Below are positions 43,492 to 50,968 of a stretch of DNA of 64,000 nucleotides, piece after piece (position 1 is the first letter of the stretch; each line of letters begins with the position of its first letter). Where the stretch lies: the IMG/VR virus record IMGVR_UViG_3300028800_000071, positions 16,796 through 80,795 of that record. One strand, 5' to 3'. The DNA is from a virus. The translations under genes and the position numbers were made by a program. Below the pieces are notes generated by a model. It ran no database searches. It was not told where the DNA came from and saw only the letters and a program-made list of their open reading frames with translations.

Positions 43492-43826
43492 TAGTGGTCC
43501 TCCATTGGCGGAAGTGCGAAGTAGAGATCGGTGAGATCGTTGACGCCAAGAACCTCGAACGTGAGGGCATTGAGCGTTGCGATCAGAACGAGTTGACTAT
43601 GCTTGCCGTGCGGACGATCGGCGGCGTACGCGCGGCGGTACAGGGCTTGCAAAGCGACGGCGACTTCGTAGTCGGTGGGGCCGGTTGCCGGGCCGGCCCC
43701 TTTGGTCGAACAGTTGACGCAGACGAACGCCGTGCGGTCGCAGGTCGTGAAACGATGGCGGCAGGTGTGACAGTCTTTCGTCACCGTCAAGCCGCCATCG
43801 TTCACGTCATGATCGACGTAGATCAC
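43491..43826 (-). CDS. Small zinc-binding protein
   Basis: 111 residues from GTG 43826 (GTGA overlap with the micro-gene stop). C-H-T-C-R-H-R-F-T-T-C and C-V-N-C-S pairs at about residues 19-45 form a treble-clef-like zinc site; the rest is a helical domain with V-A-L-Q-A-L-Y-R-R-A. TAATG overlap with the next gene. Confidence 0.55.
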   Translation of the reverse strand: MIYVDHDVNDGGLTVTKDCHTCRHRFTTCDRTAFVCVNCSTKGAGPATGPTDYEVAVALQALYRRAYAADRPHGKHSQLVLIATLNALTFEVLGVNDLTDLYFALPPMEDH

Positions 43827-43912
43827 CACGGCCTCACGACGGCAAACATGAGGATGATAAACAGAACGACGCCGACGACGATGCGCCAATCTTCGTGTTG
43901 CTTCGTCATCAT
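43823..43912 (-). CDS. 29-residue membrane micro-protein
   Basis: M-M-T-K-Q-H-E-D-W-R followed by a hydrophobic helix V-V-G-V-V-L-F-I-I-L-M-F-A-V-V and R-P-W. ATG overlaps the upstream stop (TGATG); its TGA overlaps the next GTG. It fills a gap that is otherwise empty. Single-span; function unknown. Confidence 0.5.
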   Translation of the reverse strand: MMTKQHEDWRIVVGVVLFIILMFAVVRPW

Positions 43913-44223
43913 CAGAATTGCTCAAACTCTAGCTTGAGGCGTTCGGCGAGCATCGCCGCGCCGCCGACGAATCCCCATCCGAGATCGGCGATTTGATCGG
44001 GGTGCGGCTCGCCGAACGGAACCATCTTCAAGCCCGAATCTTCGCCGCCGCGCCAGATACCGATGGGGCCGATAGGGAACTCTTTGATATAGTCCTTGCA
44101 TTTGAACGTGACTTTGGCGCCGCTCGGGATCACGACGTTCGTGAGTTTCTTGAGCGATTCGACCAACTGTTGCTCGCAGGCTTCGCCATACGATGCTTTG
44201 GTGACGACGGGCTTCTTGGCCAT
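43912..44223 (-). CDS. Early protein, unknown
   Basis: 103 residues from ATG 44223 with GGAGGACACCGCTA before it. Alpha/beta; E-Q-Q-L-V-E-S-L-K-K-L helix, then a beta segment K-V-T-F-K-C-K-D-Y and F-P-I-G-P-I-G. Unknown family. Confidence 0.6.
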   Translation of the reverse strand: MAKKPVVTKASYGEACEQQLVESLKKLTNVVIPSGAKVTFKCKDYIKEFPIGPIGIWRGGEDSGLKMVPFGEPHPDQIADLGWGFVGGAAMLAERLKLEFEQF

Positions 44224-44402
44224 TAGCGGTGTCCTCCGAAGTCCCACGACGCGACTTCAAGTTGGCGCATGATGCGGTCGGCGTTGGTTTCTCCGAGCGT
44301 CTTGACGAGATAGCCATAGCGGCTGTCGTTGCCGCGTAACCGATCTATATCGGCAACGGTCGTGATGCCGAGATCGGCGAGCGCGGTTTTCAGGTCGGCC
44401 AT
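44223..44402 (-). CDS. Small early helical protein
   Basis: 59 residues. Helix-rich, T-A-L-A-D-L-G-I-T-T-V-A-D-I-D-R-L and ending F-G-G-H-R, where the final codons are supplied by the next gene's SD (GGAGGACACCGCTAATG). The gene at 44402 ends the same way. Possibly HhH-like, not assigned. Confidence 0.55.
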   Translation of the reverse strand: MADLKTALADLGITTVADIDRLRGNDSRYGYLVKTLGETNADRIMRQLEVASWDFGGHR

Positions 44403-44608
44403 TAGCGGTGTCCTCCAAGTGGTGAGAGCGGTGCATTGCGGAGTGCTTGACGCAGCCGGCCGATCGCCGCAAGCCGGTTGCCGAGCAGGGTGACGGCGTG
44501 GAACTGTTGGTTGTGCCGCTTCACGGCGCCACGTGAGAACGCGGCGTCGGTGATGACCATGCGGCAGGCCGGGCAGAAAGCCCGGCCCTCGGTGATCAGT
44601 TTCATCAT
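44402..44608 (-). CDS. Small early protein with Cys pair
   Basis: 68 residues, ATG 44608. F-C-P-A-C near residue 11 and H-N-Q-Q-F-H later (possible zinc), basic helical C-terminus ending L-G-G-H-R. Shares the 17-nt leader-boundary repeat with its downstream neighbour. Confidence 0.55.
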   Translation of the reverse strand: MMKLITEGRAFCPACRMVITDAAFSRGAVKRHNQQFHAVTLLGNRLAAIGRLRQALRNAPLSPLGGHR

Positions 44609-44610
44609 GA

Positions 44611-44880
44611 TCAGGCCCTCGCGTATCCGTGCTGTTCGAGTTGCGTGACGACGAGCGCCGCGCCGCGATCAACGTCGCGCAGACGCTTGACGCGCTTCCA
44701 CGTTCCGCCGAACGGCTTTTCGCCGTGCGGCTTCCAGCTGGACTTTTTGAGAACCCATCCGTTGCTTCGGATGCTGTACGTCGTAACGATCTCGGTCGGG
44801 ACGCCGGTGACGCTATCGGGTTGCGTGCGGCGCTTGGTGAGACGAGCGACTTCCTCGCCGTTCTTGAATAGACTTGCCAT
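44611..44880 (-). CDS. Small basic early protein
   Basis: 89 residues from ATG 44880 with CCGTAGGAGAAGAACCAAC upstream. Beta-rich with basic patches (K-K-S-S-W-K-P-H-G-E-K), W and G residues resembling a small SH3-like fold. Could bind nucleic acid. Not recognised. Confidence 0.55.
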   Translation of the reverse strand: MASLFKNGEEVARLTKRRTQPDSVTGVPTEIVTTYSIRSNGWVLKKSSWKPHGEKPFGGTWKRVKRLRDVDRGAALVVTQLEQHGYARA

Positions 44881-44911
44881 GTTGGTTCTTCTCCTACGGG
44901 ATTTTGGTGTG

Positions 44912-45469
44912 CTACAGGATGGCGTATGCCAGAACATCGTCGGTGCCGGTGAACGTGTTGAGGCGCTCTTGCTCGGCGCGGCTATGCTGAACGTGGCGGC
45001 CTTGGTTCTTGCAGTAGTCCTCCACGTCCATGATGCGATAGAGTTCGCTTTCGCGGCGGCGCGCTTCTTCGATCATCGACGTATGCCCGACGACCGTATA
45101 GGCGTACGCGTGATGCGCGTCGGCGGCGATGCAGGGCACGACGTACAGGAACTTTGGGTCGAGCGTCTCGGCGACGAGCGCGCCGACCTGCCGGGTCCTT
45201 TCGGCCGATTCGGCTTCCAGGCGATCGGCGAGGATATCGAGGCCACGTGCCAACAGCCGCGCGCCGAGGACGACGCGTTCTTGCGGCTTGAGGTGCGCTT
45301 CGCGCGGCAGTAGCGCGTTCGTGATCGCCGTTGCGGCTTGGTCGAGGATATGGGAAAGTTCCACCGCGCCGGCGCCGTCGTCGCGTTCTTGCGCGGTGAG
45401 CGATTCGGTAATGAGAGAGCGGAGATCGGCGCGGCGCCGGGCGTGAGCGGACGGGGTGATCTTGGTCAT
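44912..45469 (-). CDS. Early helical protein, unknown
   Basis: 185 residues, CCGTAGGAGAATAAACAAC before ATG. Long Arg/Ala/Glu-rich helices (L-G-A-R-L-L-A-R-G-L-D-I-L-A-D-R-L), single Cys residues, no metal or nucleotide motif. Unknown. Confidence 0.6.
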   Translation of the reverse strand: MTKITPSAHARRRADLRSLITESLTAQERDDGAGAVELSHILDQAATAITNALLPREAHLKPQERVVLGARLLARGLDILADRLEAESAERTRQVGALVAETLDPKFLYVVPCIAADAHHAYAYTVVGHTSMIEEARRRESELYRIMDVEDYCKNQGRHVQHSRAEQERLNTFTGTDDVLAYAIL

Positions 45470-45498
45470 GTTGTTTATTCTCCTACGGTTGTGAGTGA

Positions 45499-45684
45499 TT
45501 AAAGGGGAACGTTTTGGACGGTGGTCGTGCTATCGCCGTCATCTTCGTCGTAGCGCCAGCGCCAGCCGCCGTTGCCGTCGGAAGTATAGAGCTTGCGGCG
45601 TTCTTGCGTATTGACCTTACGGCTGATCTCCGCGCCCTTCTCGTCCAGCATAATGAACGTGCGCGTGACGGTTTGCTCGTTCAC
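45499..45684 (-). CDS. Small early protein, unknown
   Basis: 61 residues. N-terminal strands (T-V-T-R-T-F-I-M-L-D-E-K-G-A-E-I), then W-R-W-R-Y and an acidic stretch. Overlaps the upstream gene by 4 nt. Unknown. Confidence 0.55.
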   Translation of the reverse strand: MNEQTVTRTFIMLDEKGAEISRKVNTQERRKLYTSDGNGGWRWRYDEDDGDSTTTVQNVPL

Positions 45685-46082
45685 AGTAGATGCCCCCGAC
45701 CGGCGTTGATAATGTTCTCGCGGTCGATTGCGCTGAAGCCGCCGTCATCGTAATCGCGGCCATGCGAATCGCGGGGTTCGCCGTCGTCATCGGTTTCTTC
45801 GGCGTCGTCGGCGACGCTGACGGCGGCGGGCTTCGGCATCCGGTAATATGCGGCGGCGCATTCGGGGCAGATGGCGATCAGGACTTTCATATCGCCGATT
45901 GTCCAGCCGTCGTCGGTGACGTAGATATCCCAAACGCCGCCGGGATCGTGAACGACGCCTTTGCGAACCATGGCGCTCGTTCCGAGTTTGCGGTCGGGGT
46001 GCGCCTCGCAGGCGAGCATGAAACCGTGATCGGTGAACTCAAAGAGTTCGCCGCTGGTGGTGATTTCGAAACGGTCTGTCAT
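45681..46082 (-). CDS. Early protein with Asp-rich C-terminus
   Basis: 133 residues. Beta N-terminus (F-E-I-T-T-S-G-E-L-F-E-F), A-C-E-A-H and C-P-E-C segment (zinc-like), then an Asp/Glu-rich tail. Unknown. Confidence 0.55.
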   Translation of the reverse strand: MTDRFEITTSGELFEFTDHGFMLACEAHPDRKLGTSAMVRKGVVHDPGGVWDIYVTDDGWTIGDMKVLIAICPECAAAYYRMPKPAAVSVADDAEETDDDGEPRDSHGRDYDDGGFSAIDRENIINAGRGHLL

Positions 46083-46083
46083 G

Positions 46084-46326
46084 TTACTTTACCTCGAAGG
46101 CGTTGGTGAGTGGAACAAGATGGCCGTCAACGTCGCCGTAAACGCGCTTGACGCGGAGCCAGATGCCGTTGTCGGGGTCGTGCGAGATTTCCGTGACCGT
46201 GCTCTTGAAGCGTCGGCCAGATACGCCGCAGGCGCGGGCATATTTGCCAGCGGCTTTGAATTGAATACGGCTTCCCGGTTTGATCGTGAAGCCTCGGTGG
46301 GATTGGACGGATTGCAGTTGCTTCAT
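46084..46326 (-). CDS. Small early basic protein
   Basis: 80 residues after CCGTAGGAGAAAAACCGCAAAC. Beta-rich, basic (G-F-T-I-K-P-G-S-R-I-Q-F-K ... W-L-R-V-K-R-V-Y-G). Possibly a small RNA/DNA-binding barrel. Unknown. Confidence 0.55.
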   Translation of the reverse strand: MKQLQSVQSHRGFTIKPGSRIQFKAAGKYARACGVSGRRFKSTVTEISHDPDNGIWLRVKRVYGDVDGHLVPLTNAFEVK

Positions 46327-46360
46327 GTTTGCGGTTTTTCTCCTACGGGTGTGTGAGTGA

Positions 46361-46657
46361 TTAAACGGTCGGGTTTACGATTTTGCAGTACGACGCGGCC
46401 ACGCGCTTCATTTGCTTCGTCGTGCGATCAAGAACGTTGAGCGACGTGCGGTTTACTTTCTTGACGGTGCCGATGAAGTGTGAGCCATGGCGGCTGTTTA
46501 CTTGGACGAGATCGCCTTTTGAGAAGTCGCCTGCCGTCCAGAACGATTCGTTGCGATAGGCGGCTTTGAGAATCGCCATGGCTTCTTCGAGCGTGGACTT
46601 GTTTTGATCGGCAACGTTTTCGCGGATGAAGTTGAGGAAGTTGTGGTTGTATCGCAT
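46361..46657 (-). CDS. Small early protein
   Basis: 98 residues from ATG 46657 (TAATG overlap). Helical N-half (N-F-L-N-F-I-R-E-N-V) and a basic SH3-like C-half (G-D-L-V-Q-V-N-S-R-H-G-S-H-F-I-G-T-V-K-K-V). Possible nucleic-acid-binding role. Confidence 0.55.
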   Translation of the reverse strand: MRYNHNFLNFIRENVADQNKSTLEEAMAILKAAYRNESFWTAGDFSKGDLVQVNSRHGSHFIGTVKKVNRTSLNVLDRTTKQMKRVAASYCKIVNPTV

Positions 46658-46980
46658 TACTTGCCACCGGCCGGGATGAACGCGGCGATATCGGCGGCGT
46701 CGGCGACGACCCATTCGCTGAACGTTGCGCGACGGACGAACTTGACGTATTCGTATTTGACGGTCATGAAGTAATCGTTGCAGTAATCGGCGACGGTCGA
46801 GCGCGAGACGGCGCCAACGTTGTCGATGAGCTCGTGCATTGCTTGCAGTACGGGGTTTGACGAATCGGAATCTTCGGGGTTCACGATGGCGAGAACGTCG
46901 TCGTGATCGTCGTAGATCACCGGCCAGAGCGGGAAGTTGGCTCTGGCAGCGGCGGCGGCGGCGATTTGCTCGTTGTGCAT
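46657..46980 (-). CDS. First gene of the minus-strand early operon, unknown
   Basis: 107 residues, ATG 7 nt after CCGTAGGAGAAC. Acidic alpha/beta protein (L-W-P-V-I-Y-D-D-H-D-D-V-L-A-I, later Y-E-Y-V-K-F-V-R). About 80 nt from the promoter, so the earliest product of this operon. No motif. Confidence 0.6.
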   Translation of the reverse strand: MHNEQIAAAAAARANFPLWPVIYDDHDDVLAIVNPEDSDSSNPVLQAMHELIDNVGAVSRSTVADYCNDYFMTVKYEYVKFVRRATFSEWVVADAADIAAFIPAGGK

Positions 46981-47060
46981 TTTGTTCTCCTACGGTTTCG
47001 AGTGCTTCGTGATCGGCGCTTTCGGGGGGTTCTCGTTCGCGCCAATTAGAAGATGACAGA

Positions 47061-47069
47061 AGTATAACA
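47061..47069 (-). promoter_or_regulatory. Extended -10 promoter of the minus-strand early operon
   Basis: Minus-strand TG-T-TATACT (47069-47061); no consensus -35 (TTTCGC at the right distance). Drives 46980 down to 35996. Same extended -10 form as the promoter of the antisense gene near 25073. Confidence 0.6.
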
Positions 47070-47090
47070 TACGTCCCGATCATGCGAAAG

Positions 47091-47104
47091 CGAACGTCTG
47101 TTCG
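47091..47104. promoter_or_regulatory. SOS-box-like palindrome (CGAAC-N4-GTTCG)
   Basis: CGAACGTCTGTTCG, a perfect 5-bp-arm palindrome with the GAAC-N4-GTTC core of the Gram-positive/actinobacterial LexA (Cheo/DinR) box; one mismatch to CGAACRNRYGTTYG. It lies just upstream of the -35 position of the early minus promoter. Confidence 0.55.
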
Positions 47105-47247
47105 TCGGTTTCTGAGCGAAACTAATCAAGCCAGGCCTGTAGTTTTACGCTCCCCTGCCCCTCAGAGTGGGCTGTCCGAAAATGACGATCTCGACGCTCG
47201 CTCCCCCTACAGGGCAGGCAAGCGTGGTTTCTCTGCCGTCCAAAGTG

Positions 47248-47295
47248 AACGTATTCTTCAACGTTCTTCCCAACGTATTGCCGAACGGGTACCGG
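47248..47295. repeat. Four 12-bp direct repeats beginning AACG, operator candidate
   Basis: AACGTATTCTTC (47248), AACGTTCTTCCC (47260), AACGTATTGCCG (47272) and AACGGGTACCGG (47284) follow each other at exactly 12 bp. Repeats 3-4 overlap the candidate -35 (TTGCCG). Suited to cooperative binding by the HTH protein next door. Confidence 0.6.
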
Positions 47296-47307
47296 CCGTG
47301 CTAGGCT
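47278..47307 (+). promoter_or_regulatory. Candidate promoter of the HTH gene (leaderless transcript)
   Basis: TTGCCG (47278-47283), 18-nt spacer, TG-C-TAGGCT with -10 at 47302-47307. The ATG follows 8 nt later, so transcription would start at or next to the start codon, as for lambda cI from PRM. Confidence 0.4.
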
Positions 47308-47315
47308 GGCGGCGG

Positions 47316-47522
47316 ATGCTCGATATAGGCAAGGCGCTCGATCAGGCGATGCGCGAGCGTGATCTCTCAAACGTTCAGGTCGCTGCGGCGATCGGCAGCG
47401 CCGAGATCACGATCAAGCATTGGCGGCAATCCAAGAAGGAGCCGCGAGGGCGTGCGATCATCGCCCTGGTCAAATTCATCCCGCGCTTTGGCGAGCTTCT
47501 TGGATTGAGGGTAATCACGTGA
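47316..47522 (+). CDS. Small HTH transcriptional regulator
   Basis: 68 residues from ATG 47316. N-terminal helices then N-V-Q-V-A-A-A-I-G-S-A-E-I-T-I-K-H-W-R (about 21-39), an XRE-like HTH with the recognition helix ending in W-R. No dimerisation or cleavage domain is present, so Cro-like. No SD, leaderless start likely. It is the first gene of the rightward unit and faces the minus-strand early operon across the control region, as Cro/CI regulators do. Confidence 0.65.
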   Translation: MLDIGKALDQAMRERDLSNVQVAAAIGSAEITIKHWRQSKKEPRGRAIIALVKFIPRFGELLGLRVIT

Positions 47523-47707
47523 ACTTTCGAAAGGGCGACAAAATCGAAAACCTCGGCGCGGCGCGCAAGTGCCGGCTTGGCTACGTCAATCACCAGCCCG
47601 AGATCGACGCCAAGACGATCTCATATCGTTGCGCCGGCGCGCACGGCATCGAGCACACCGCTCGCATCGAGAACGTCGTGCTGCTCGCACAAGCGAGTGC
47701 CGCGTGA
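47519..47707 (+). CDS. Small protein, unknown
   Basis: 62 residues, GTG start in GTGA overlap with the HTH gene. Basic N-terminus, beta-like core (C-R-L-G-Y-V-N-H-Q-P) and hydrophobic end. Resembles no family I know. Confidence 0.5.
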   Translation: MNFRKGDKIENLGAARKCRLGYVNHQPEIDAKTISYRCAGAHGIEHTARIENVVLLAQASAA

Positions 47708-47832
47708 TCGTCTGGCTGTGGTACTACGTCCTGCCCGGCGCGCGTAAGCGCCGCGAGGCGTTATTGGGCGCGACCTGCGGAGACGACGATTGCTGGATTT
47801 GCAACTTCGGGCAAGGCGGCGTGCCGACATGA
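47704..47832 (+). CDS. Small Cys/Trp-rich protein
   Basis: 42 residues, GTG start in overlap. Hydrophobic start (I-V-W-L-W-Y-Y-V-L-P), basic patch, then C-G-D-D-D-C-W-I-C (zinc-like). Short; supported by overlaps on both sides. Confidence 0.45.
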   Translation: MIVWLWYYVLPGARKRREALLGATCGDDDCWICNFGQGGVPT

Positions 47833-47984
47833 ACGAGCAAGCGAAGATCCTCGCCACGTTAGCCGACGAATGCAAGGATGCTCGTCGCAAACCAGCACAA
47901 CTCGTCGTTGCGTTCTGTGTCGAGGCCGCCGCTAAGGCAATCGTGAGCGCGTTGTTCTCGATGCCTCGGGCGCCGCTGTCGTGA
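47829..47984 (+). CDS. Small helical protein
   Basis: 51 residues, ATGA overlap upstream and GTGA overlap downstream. Amphipathic helices with K-P-A-Q-L-V-V-A-F-C-V-E-A-A-A. Unknown. Confidence 0.45.
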   Translation: MNEQAKILATLADECKDARRKPAQLVVAFCVEAAAKAIVSALFSMPRAPLS

Positions 47985-48667
47985 AGTACGAAGTCGAACT
48001 GAGCGACGCCATCACGCCGATCGACGAGTTCAAAGCCGAGATCACGAACAGCTACGAACGTCGTCGCATCGCAGCGGCGTCGATTGCGCTCGGCCTCCCG
48101 TCCCCCGCCGACCTGGCCAAGATCAATATCGAAAAGATGACGGCGGCCGATTGCGCGACGGCGATCAAGTTCCTCGACGAAGCCCTCGCCTCGGCGCGAG
48201 CGCGCATGGGCGAGCTCCAAGATCCCGTCAACGAAGTCCGTAAGGCCGCCGCCAAGAAAGTCACGGAAGCGATTCACGAAGCCAAAGGCAAGAAGTTGCC
48301 GCACGACTTTCTCAACGTCGAGCTAACACGATCGCCAGGCCGCCGCTCGAACGAGGACGCGCGCCTCTCCGATCTATTCAAGCTCGTCGACTTCGTGCCG
48401 GCCGACCAGCTGGCGCCCTGCCTGTGGATTGATTCCGTAGACGTACAGAACGTGACGCCCGAGGCCATCGAAGCGATCTCGATGGCCGGCGGCAAACTGC
48501 ATTGGAAATGCAATCTCACGAAACTCGATAAGCTCGCCAGAGATTTCGGCGAGGATCACCCGATCGCCAAGATCATCAAAGACGCGACGCCGCGCGGCCC
48601 CGAAGGGCCGGAAGTTCTCACTATCACGCCGCGCGAAAGCGCGATGAAAACCGTAGGAGCAAAATGA
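47981..48667 (+). CDS. Coiled-coil early protein, possible recombination partner
   Basis: 228 residues, GTG in GTGA overlap. Central long helix (A-L-A-S-A-R-A-R-M-G-E-L-Q-D-P-V-N-E-V-R) and a C-terminal alpha/beta part. This layout is like phage Gp157/host-nuclease-inhibitor-type proteins found in recombination operons, but similarity is only in shape. Upstream of the Sak4-like ATPase. Confidence 0.5.
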   Translation: MKYEVELSDAITPIDEFKAEITNSYERRRIAAASIALGLPSPADLAKINIEKMTAADCATAIKFLDEALASARARMGELQDPVNEVRKAAAKKVTEAIHEAKGKKLPHDFLNVELTRSPGRRSNEDARLSDLFKLVDFVPADQLAPCLWIDSVDVQNVTPEAIEAISMAGGKLHWKCNLTKLDKLARDFGEDHPIAKIIKDATPRGPEGPEVLTITPRESAMKTVGAK

Positions 48668-48912
48668 TCAGAGTCAAGATTGAATCGCGCGCCATGACGA
48701 GCGTCGGCTACGACAAGGCCACGCAGACGCTGGAGATCGCGTTTCATCCCAAAGACGACAAGATTGCCGTTTGGCAGTATTCCCCCGTCCCGATCGAAGT
48801 TTACGATCGCCTCGTTGGCGGCGCCGAATCAGCCGGTCGCATTTGGGCGAAAGAAGTCAAGATGAATCCGGCCGTCATTGCGCTTCGGTGCGAGGACGAG
48901 GACGACGTATGA
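48664..48912 (+). CDS. KTSC-domain protein
   Basis: 82 residues, ATG after CCGTAGGAGCAAA. The KTSC pattern is visible: S-V-G-Y-D, L-E-I-A-F-H-P ... W-Q-Y-S-P-V-P-I-E-V-Y-D-R-L, then a short helix. KTSC domains occur with RNA-processing and regulatory proteins and as single phage proteins; function unclear. Confidence 0.75.
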   Translation: MIRVKIESRAMTSVGYDKATQTLEIAFHPKDDKIAVWQYSPVPIEVYDRLVGGAESAGRIWAKEVKMNPAVIALRCEDEDDV

Positions 48913-49307
48913 CGGACAGTAAAGAGACGCACGAGCGCATCGTCGAGGCCATCAACGCGCACGACGAACGCGGCCGCGAGCGCGAGCAGTTCAATCAGGC
49001 GTTTCTCGCGGCGCAAGCGGCAAAGCAGGTTGCCAAGAACTTCATCCAGCGCGGCGGCAAATGGCGCCTACGGCGAAAGCGGCGCCTGATCGACGCCGGC
49101 GTGCAGCCGGCCCGCGTCGTCGCGCGTCAGCAGCAAAGCGGCAACTACAACGTGGAGCTCGACGGGGCGCTCACGCATATCATCGCCCGCAACGAAAAAG
49201 GCGCATGGTTCGTCACGCGCTATAACGGTCACGGCCGCTCAGGCCTCTATAACGACCCCAAGATCGCAGCGCAACGCTACGGTCTGCTTATTCACGAATG
49301 GAAGTAG
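48909..49307 (+). CDS. Basic early protein, unknown
   Basis: 132 residues from ATG 48909 (ATGA overlap). Long helix rich in Glu/Arg/Gln to ~55, basic patch R-L-R-R-K-R-R, then a beta-rich tail (N-V-E-L-D-G-A-L-T-H-I-I). Unknown. Confidence 0.5.
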   Translation: MTDSKETHERIVEAINAHDERGREREQFNQAFLAAQAAKQVAKNFIQRGGKWRLRRKRRLIDAGVQPARVVARQQQSGNYNVELDGALTHIIARNEKGAWFVTRYNGHGRSGLYNDPKIAAQRYGLLIHEWK

Positions 49308-49320
49308 GAGAATAATCCAA

Positions 49321-49701
49321 ATGAAAAACCTGAAAGCCTTAGTATTGCTATTGGCGTTGCCGCTGCTCGCGGTGACGCAACCCATGGAACATACGGACGA
49401 CGCGCATTGCCATGCGGCCACGCAGGCCGACGATAACCCGGCGATCGTCGTGTGGTGTACGTCTGCGGCCGAAGATCACGTAACGGATGCCGAAGGCGAA
49501 AGCGGCGATTCGCGCGCGATCGATCTCGTGATGGGCGCGATGCAATTGCTCATTACGGCGCTGGCGCACCGCGAAATGGGCGACAGCAACTATCAGTATC
49601 TCGTTGACAACGCCCGCCAGGCATTACAGGAAGCCGCGCAGGCGGCGCGATCGAACCGCGTGATCTTGCTCGTCCAACACGCCCAAGAATCGTTGCCTTG
49701 A
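49321..49701 (+). CDS. Small exported protein
   Basis: 126 residues, preceded by GTAGGAGAATAATCCAA. Signal peptide M-K-N-L-K-A-L-V-L-L-L-A-L-P-L-L-A-V-T, then a His/Cys/Asp-rich start and helical body. Exported from an early operon; possibly periplasmic. Ends overlapping the TTG of the ATPase gene. Confidence 0.55.
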   Translation: MKNLKALVLLLALPLLAVTQPMEHTDDAHCHAATQADDNPAIVVWCTSAAEDHVTDAEGESGDSRAIDLVMGAMQLLITALAHREMGDSNYQYLVDNARQALQEAAQAARSNRVILLVQHAQESLP

Positions 49702-50693
49702 GTCTATTCAAAAAGTCGAGCGAAACCGGCAAGAACGTTCGCGACAAAATCCTGATCTTCGGGCCGACGCATACGTCCAAGACGCACGCGGCGCTCGGCT
49801 GGCCAGATCCCGCTATCGTTGACGTCGAGAACCGTGCCGGCCACTTCTCCGACCGCTTCGACTTCTTCCACGCGCAGCCGCGCACGATGGACGATATCCT
49901 CGAGGTGATCGCCGAGCTCAAGAGCGGGCGCATCGGCTGCAAGACATTCGTGCTCGATTCGTATTCGGCGATCTACGAGAAACTCGTGGCGGTCCATACG
50001 ACCGTCACGAGCCCGCAGCAGGGCAAGGTTCCTGTCGCCGTCACGGACTATGCGACGGTCAACCGCCGCGTGGCGCCGATCCGCGAGTTCATCTTCTCGA
50101 CGATCGACCAAGACTTGATCGTCGTGGCGCACCAGCAACAGAAGTACGATCGCGCCGGCAACAATTTCTCGAAGCGCAAGGAAGTCGAGTTCATGGGCGA
50201 CGAGAAGTTCCGCTACGCGTTCGACTACGTATTCAGAACCGAGCCGACCGGCAGCGACCCGCGTACGCACGCCGTAAAGTTCGTGATCGAAAAGAGCGCT
50301 TCGCCGAAGCTCAAGATCGGCGACGTGCTGGCCGTGAAGCCGAACGAGAAGTTGTACGACGTTTTCCGGCAGCGCGTCGGAAAGGGCGAGACGGCCGCAC
50401 GGTCCTCCGCGGCCGCACCGCCTTCTCCCGAGGCGGCGCCCGCGCCCGCAAGTGAGCCGCCGCAGCAGGAGCAGCCGGCGTTGCTCGATACGGCCGTGGC
50501 CAATCGTCCGCTCACGCGCGAGCAGATCGCCGCGATTGCGAAGTTGCAGAGCCAGCTTGGTTTGAATCACGGGGATATCGGCGTCTTTGTGCTCGGCATT
50601 ACGGAGCACCGTTATCAGGACTACAAGTCGCTCACGGGCGGCGAGGCACAGACGTTGATCGCCATGCTCGAAAAGCAAGCCGCAGGCTCGTAA
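49698..50693 (+). CDS. AAA_24 / Sak4-like RecA-fold ATPase
   Basis: 331 residues, TTG start overlapping the previous stop (TTGA). Walker A G-P-T-H-T-S-K-T (22-29), Walker B hydrophobic-D at F-V-L-D (D87), then 'D-L-I-V-V-A-H-Q-Q' as sensor strand. Residues ~230-260 are Ala/Pro-rich linker and the C-terminus is a small helical domain (R-E-Q-I-A-A-I-A-K-L-Q). Sak4-type proteins promote single-strand annealing in phage recombination. Stands before RusA and methyltransferase genes in the same direction. Confidence 0.7.
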   Translation: MSLFKKSSETGKNVRDKILIFGPTHTSKTHAALGWPDPAIVDVENRAGHFSDRFDFFHAQPRTMDDILEVIAELKSGRIGCKTFVLDSYSAIYEKLVAVHTTVTSPQQGKVPVAVTDYATVNRRVAPIREFIFSTIDQDLIVVAHQQQKYDRAGNNFSKRKEVEFMGDEKFRYAFDYVFRTEPTGSDPRTHAVKFVIEKSASPKLKIGDVLAVKPNEKLYDVFRQRVGKGETAARSSAAAPPSPEAAPAPASEPPQQEQPALLDTAVANRPLTREQIAAIAKLQSQLGLNHGDIGVFVLGITEHRYQDYKSLTGGEAQTLIAMLEKQAAGS

Positions 50694-50968
50694 TGGAACG
50701 CTTTTACTTCGTCACGCTGCAATGGAAGCGCCTCGGCGATTCGGATTGGGTATTCCAAAACGATATCATCGACGTTCACCCGCTGGCCTATCTGCGCCGC
50801 AACGTCGAGGCGTCCGATCAAGCCGTCAAGCGCTACGAGGAATACAAAAAAGGCGGCAAGTGGCAACAGCCAACGGTCGCCGAGGAATACGTGCTGCGGT
50901 TTTGGGCTGAGATCACGCGCGAGCAGTACGACGAGCATAAGGCCTGGGAAGAACGGGAGCGCGAATGA
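50693..50968 (+). CDS. Small early protein, unknown
   Basis: 91 residues. Aromatic-rich (Y-F-V-T-L-Q-W-K-R, W-V-F-Q-N) N-half, acidic/basic helix C-half. ATG directly after the ATPase stop. Unknown. Confidence 0.55.
   Translation: MERFYFVTLQWKRLGDSDWVFQNDIIDVHPLAYLRRNVEASDQAVKRYEEYKKGGKWQQPTVAEEYVLRFWAEITREQYDEHKAWEERERE

Larger units (their letters stand above)
47105..47315. other. Divergent control region upstream of the HTH gene
   Basis: About 210 bases without an evident gene; it can be read in one frame joined to the HTH gene but the composition is not protein-like. Contains the 12-bp direct repeats and a candidate plus promoter listed separately. Confidence 0.5.
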
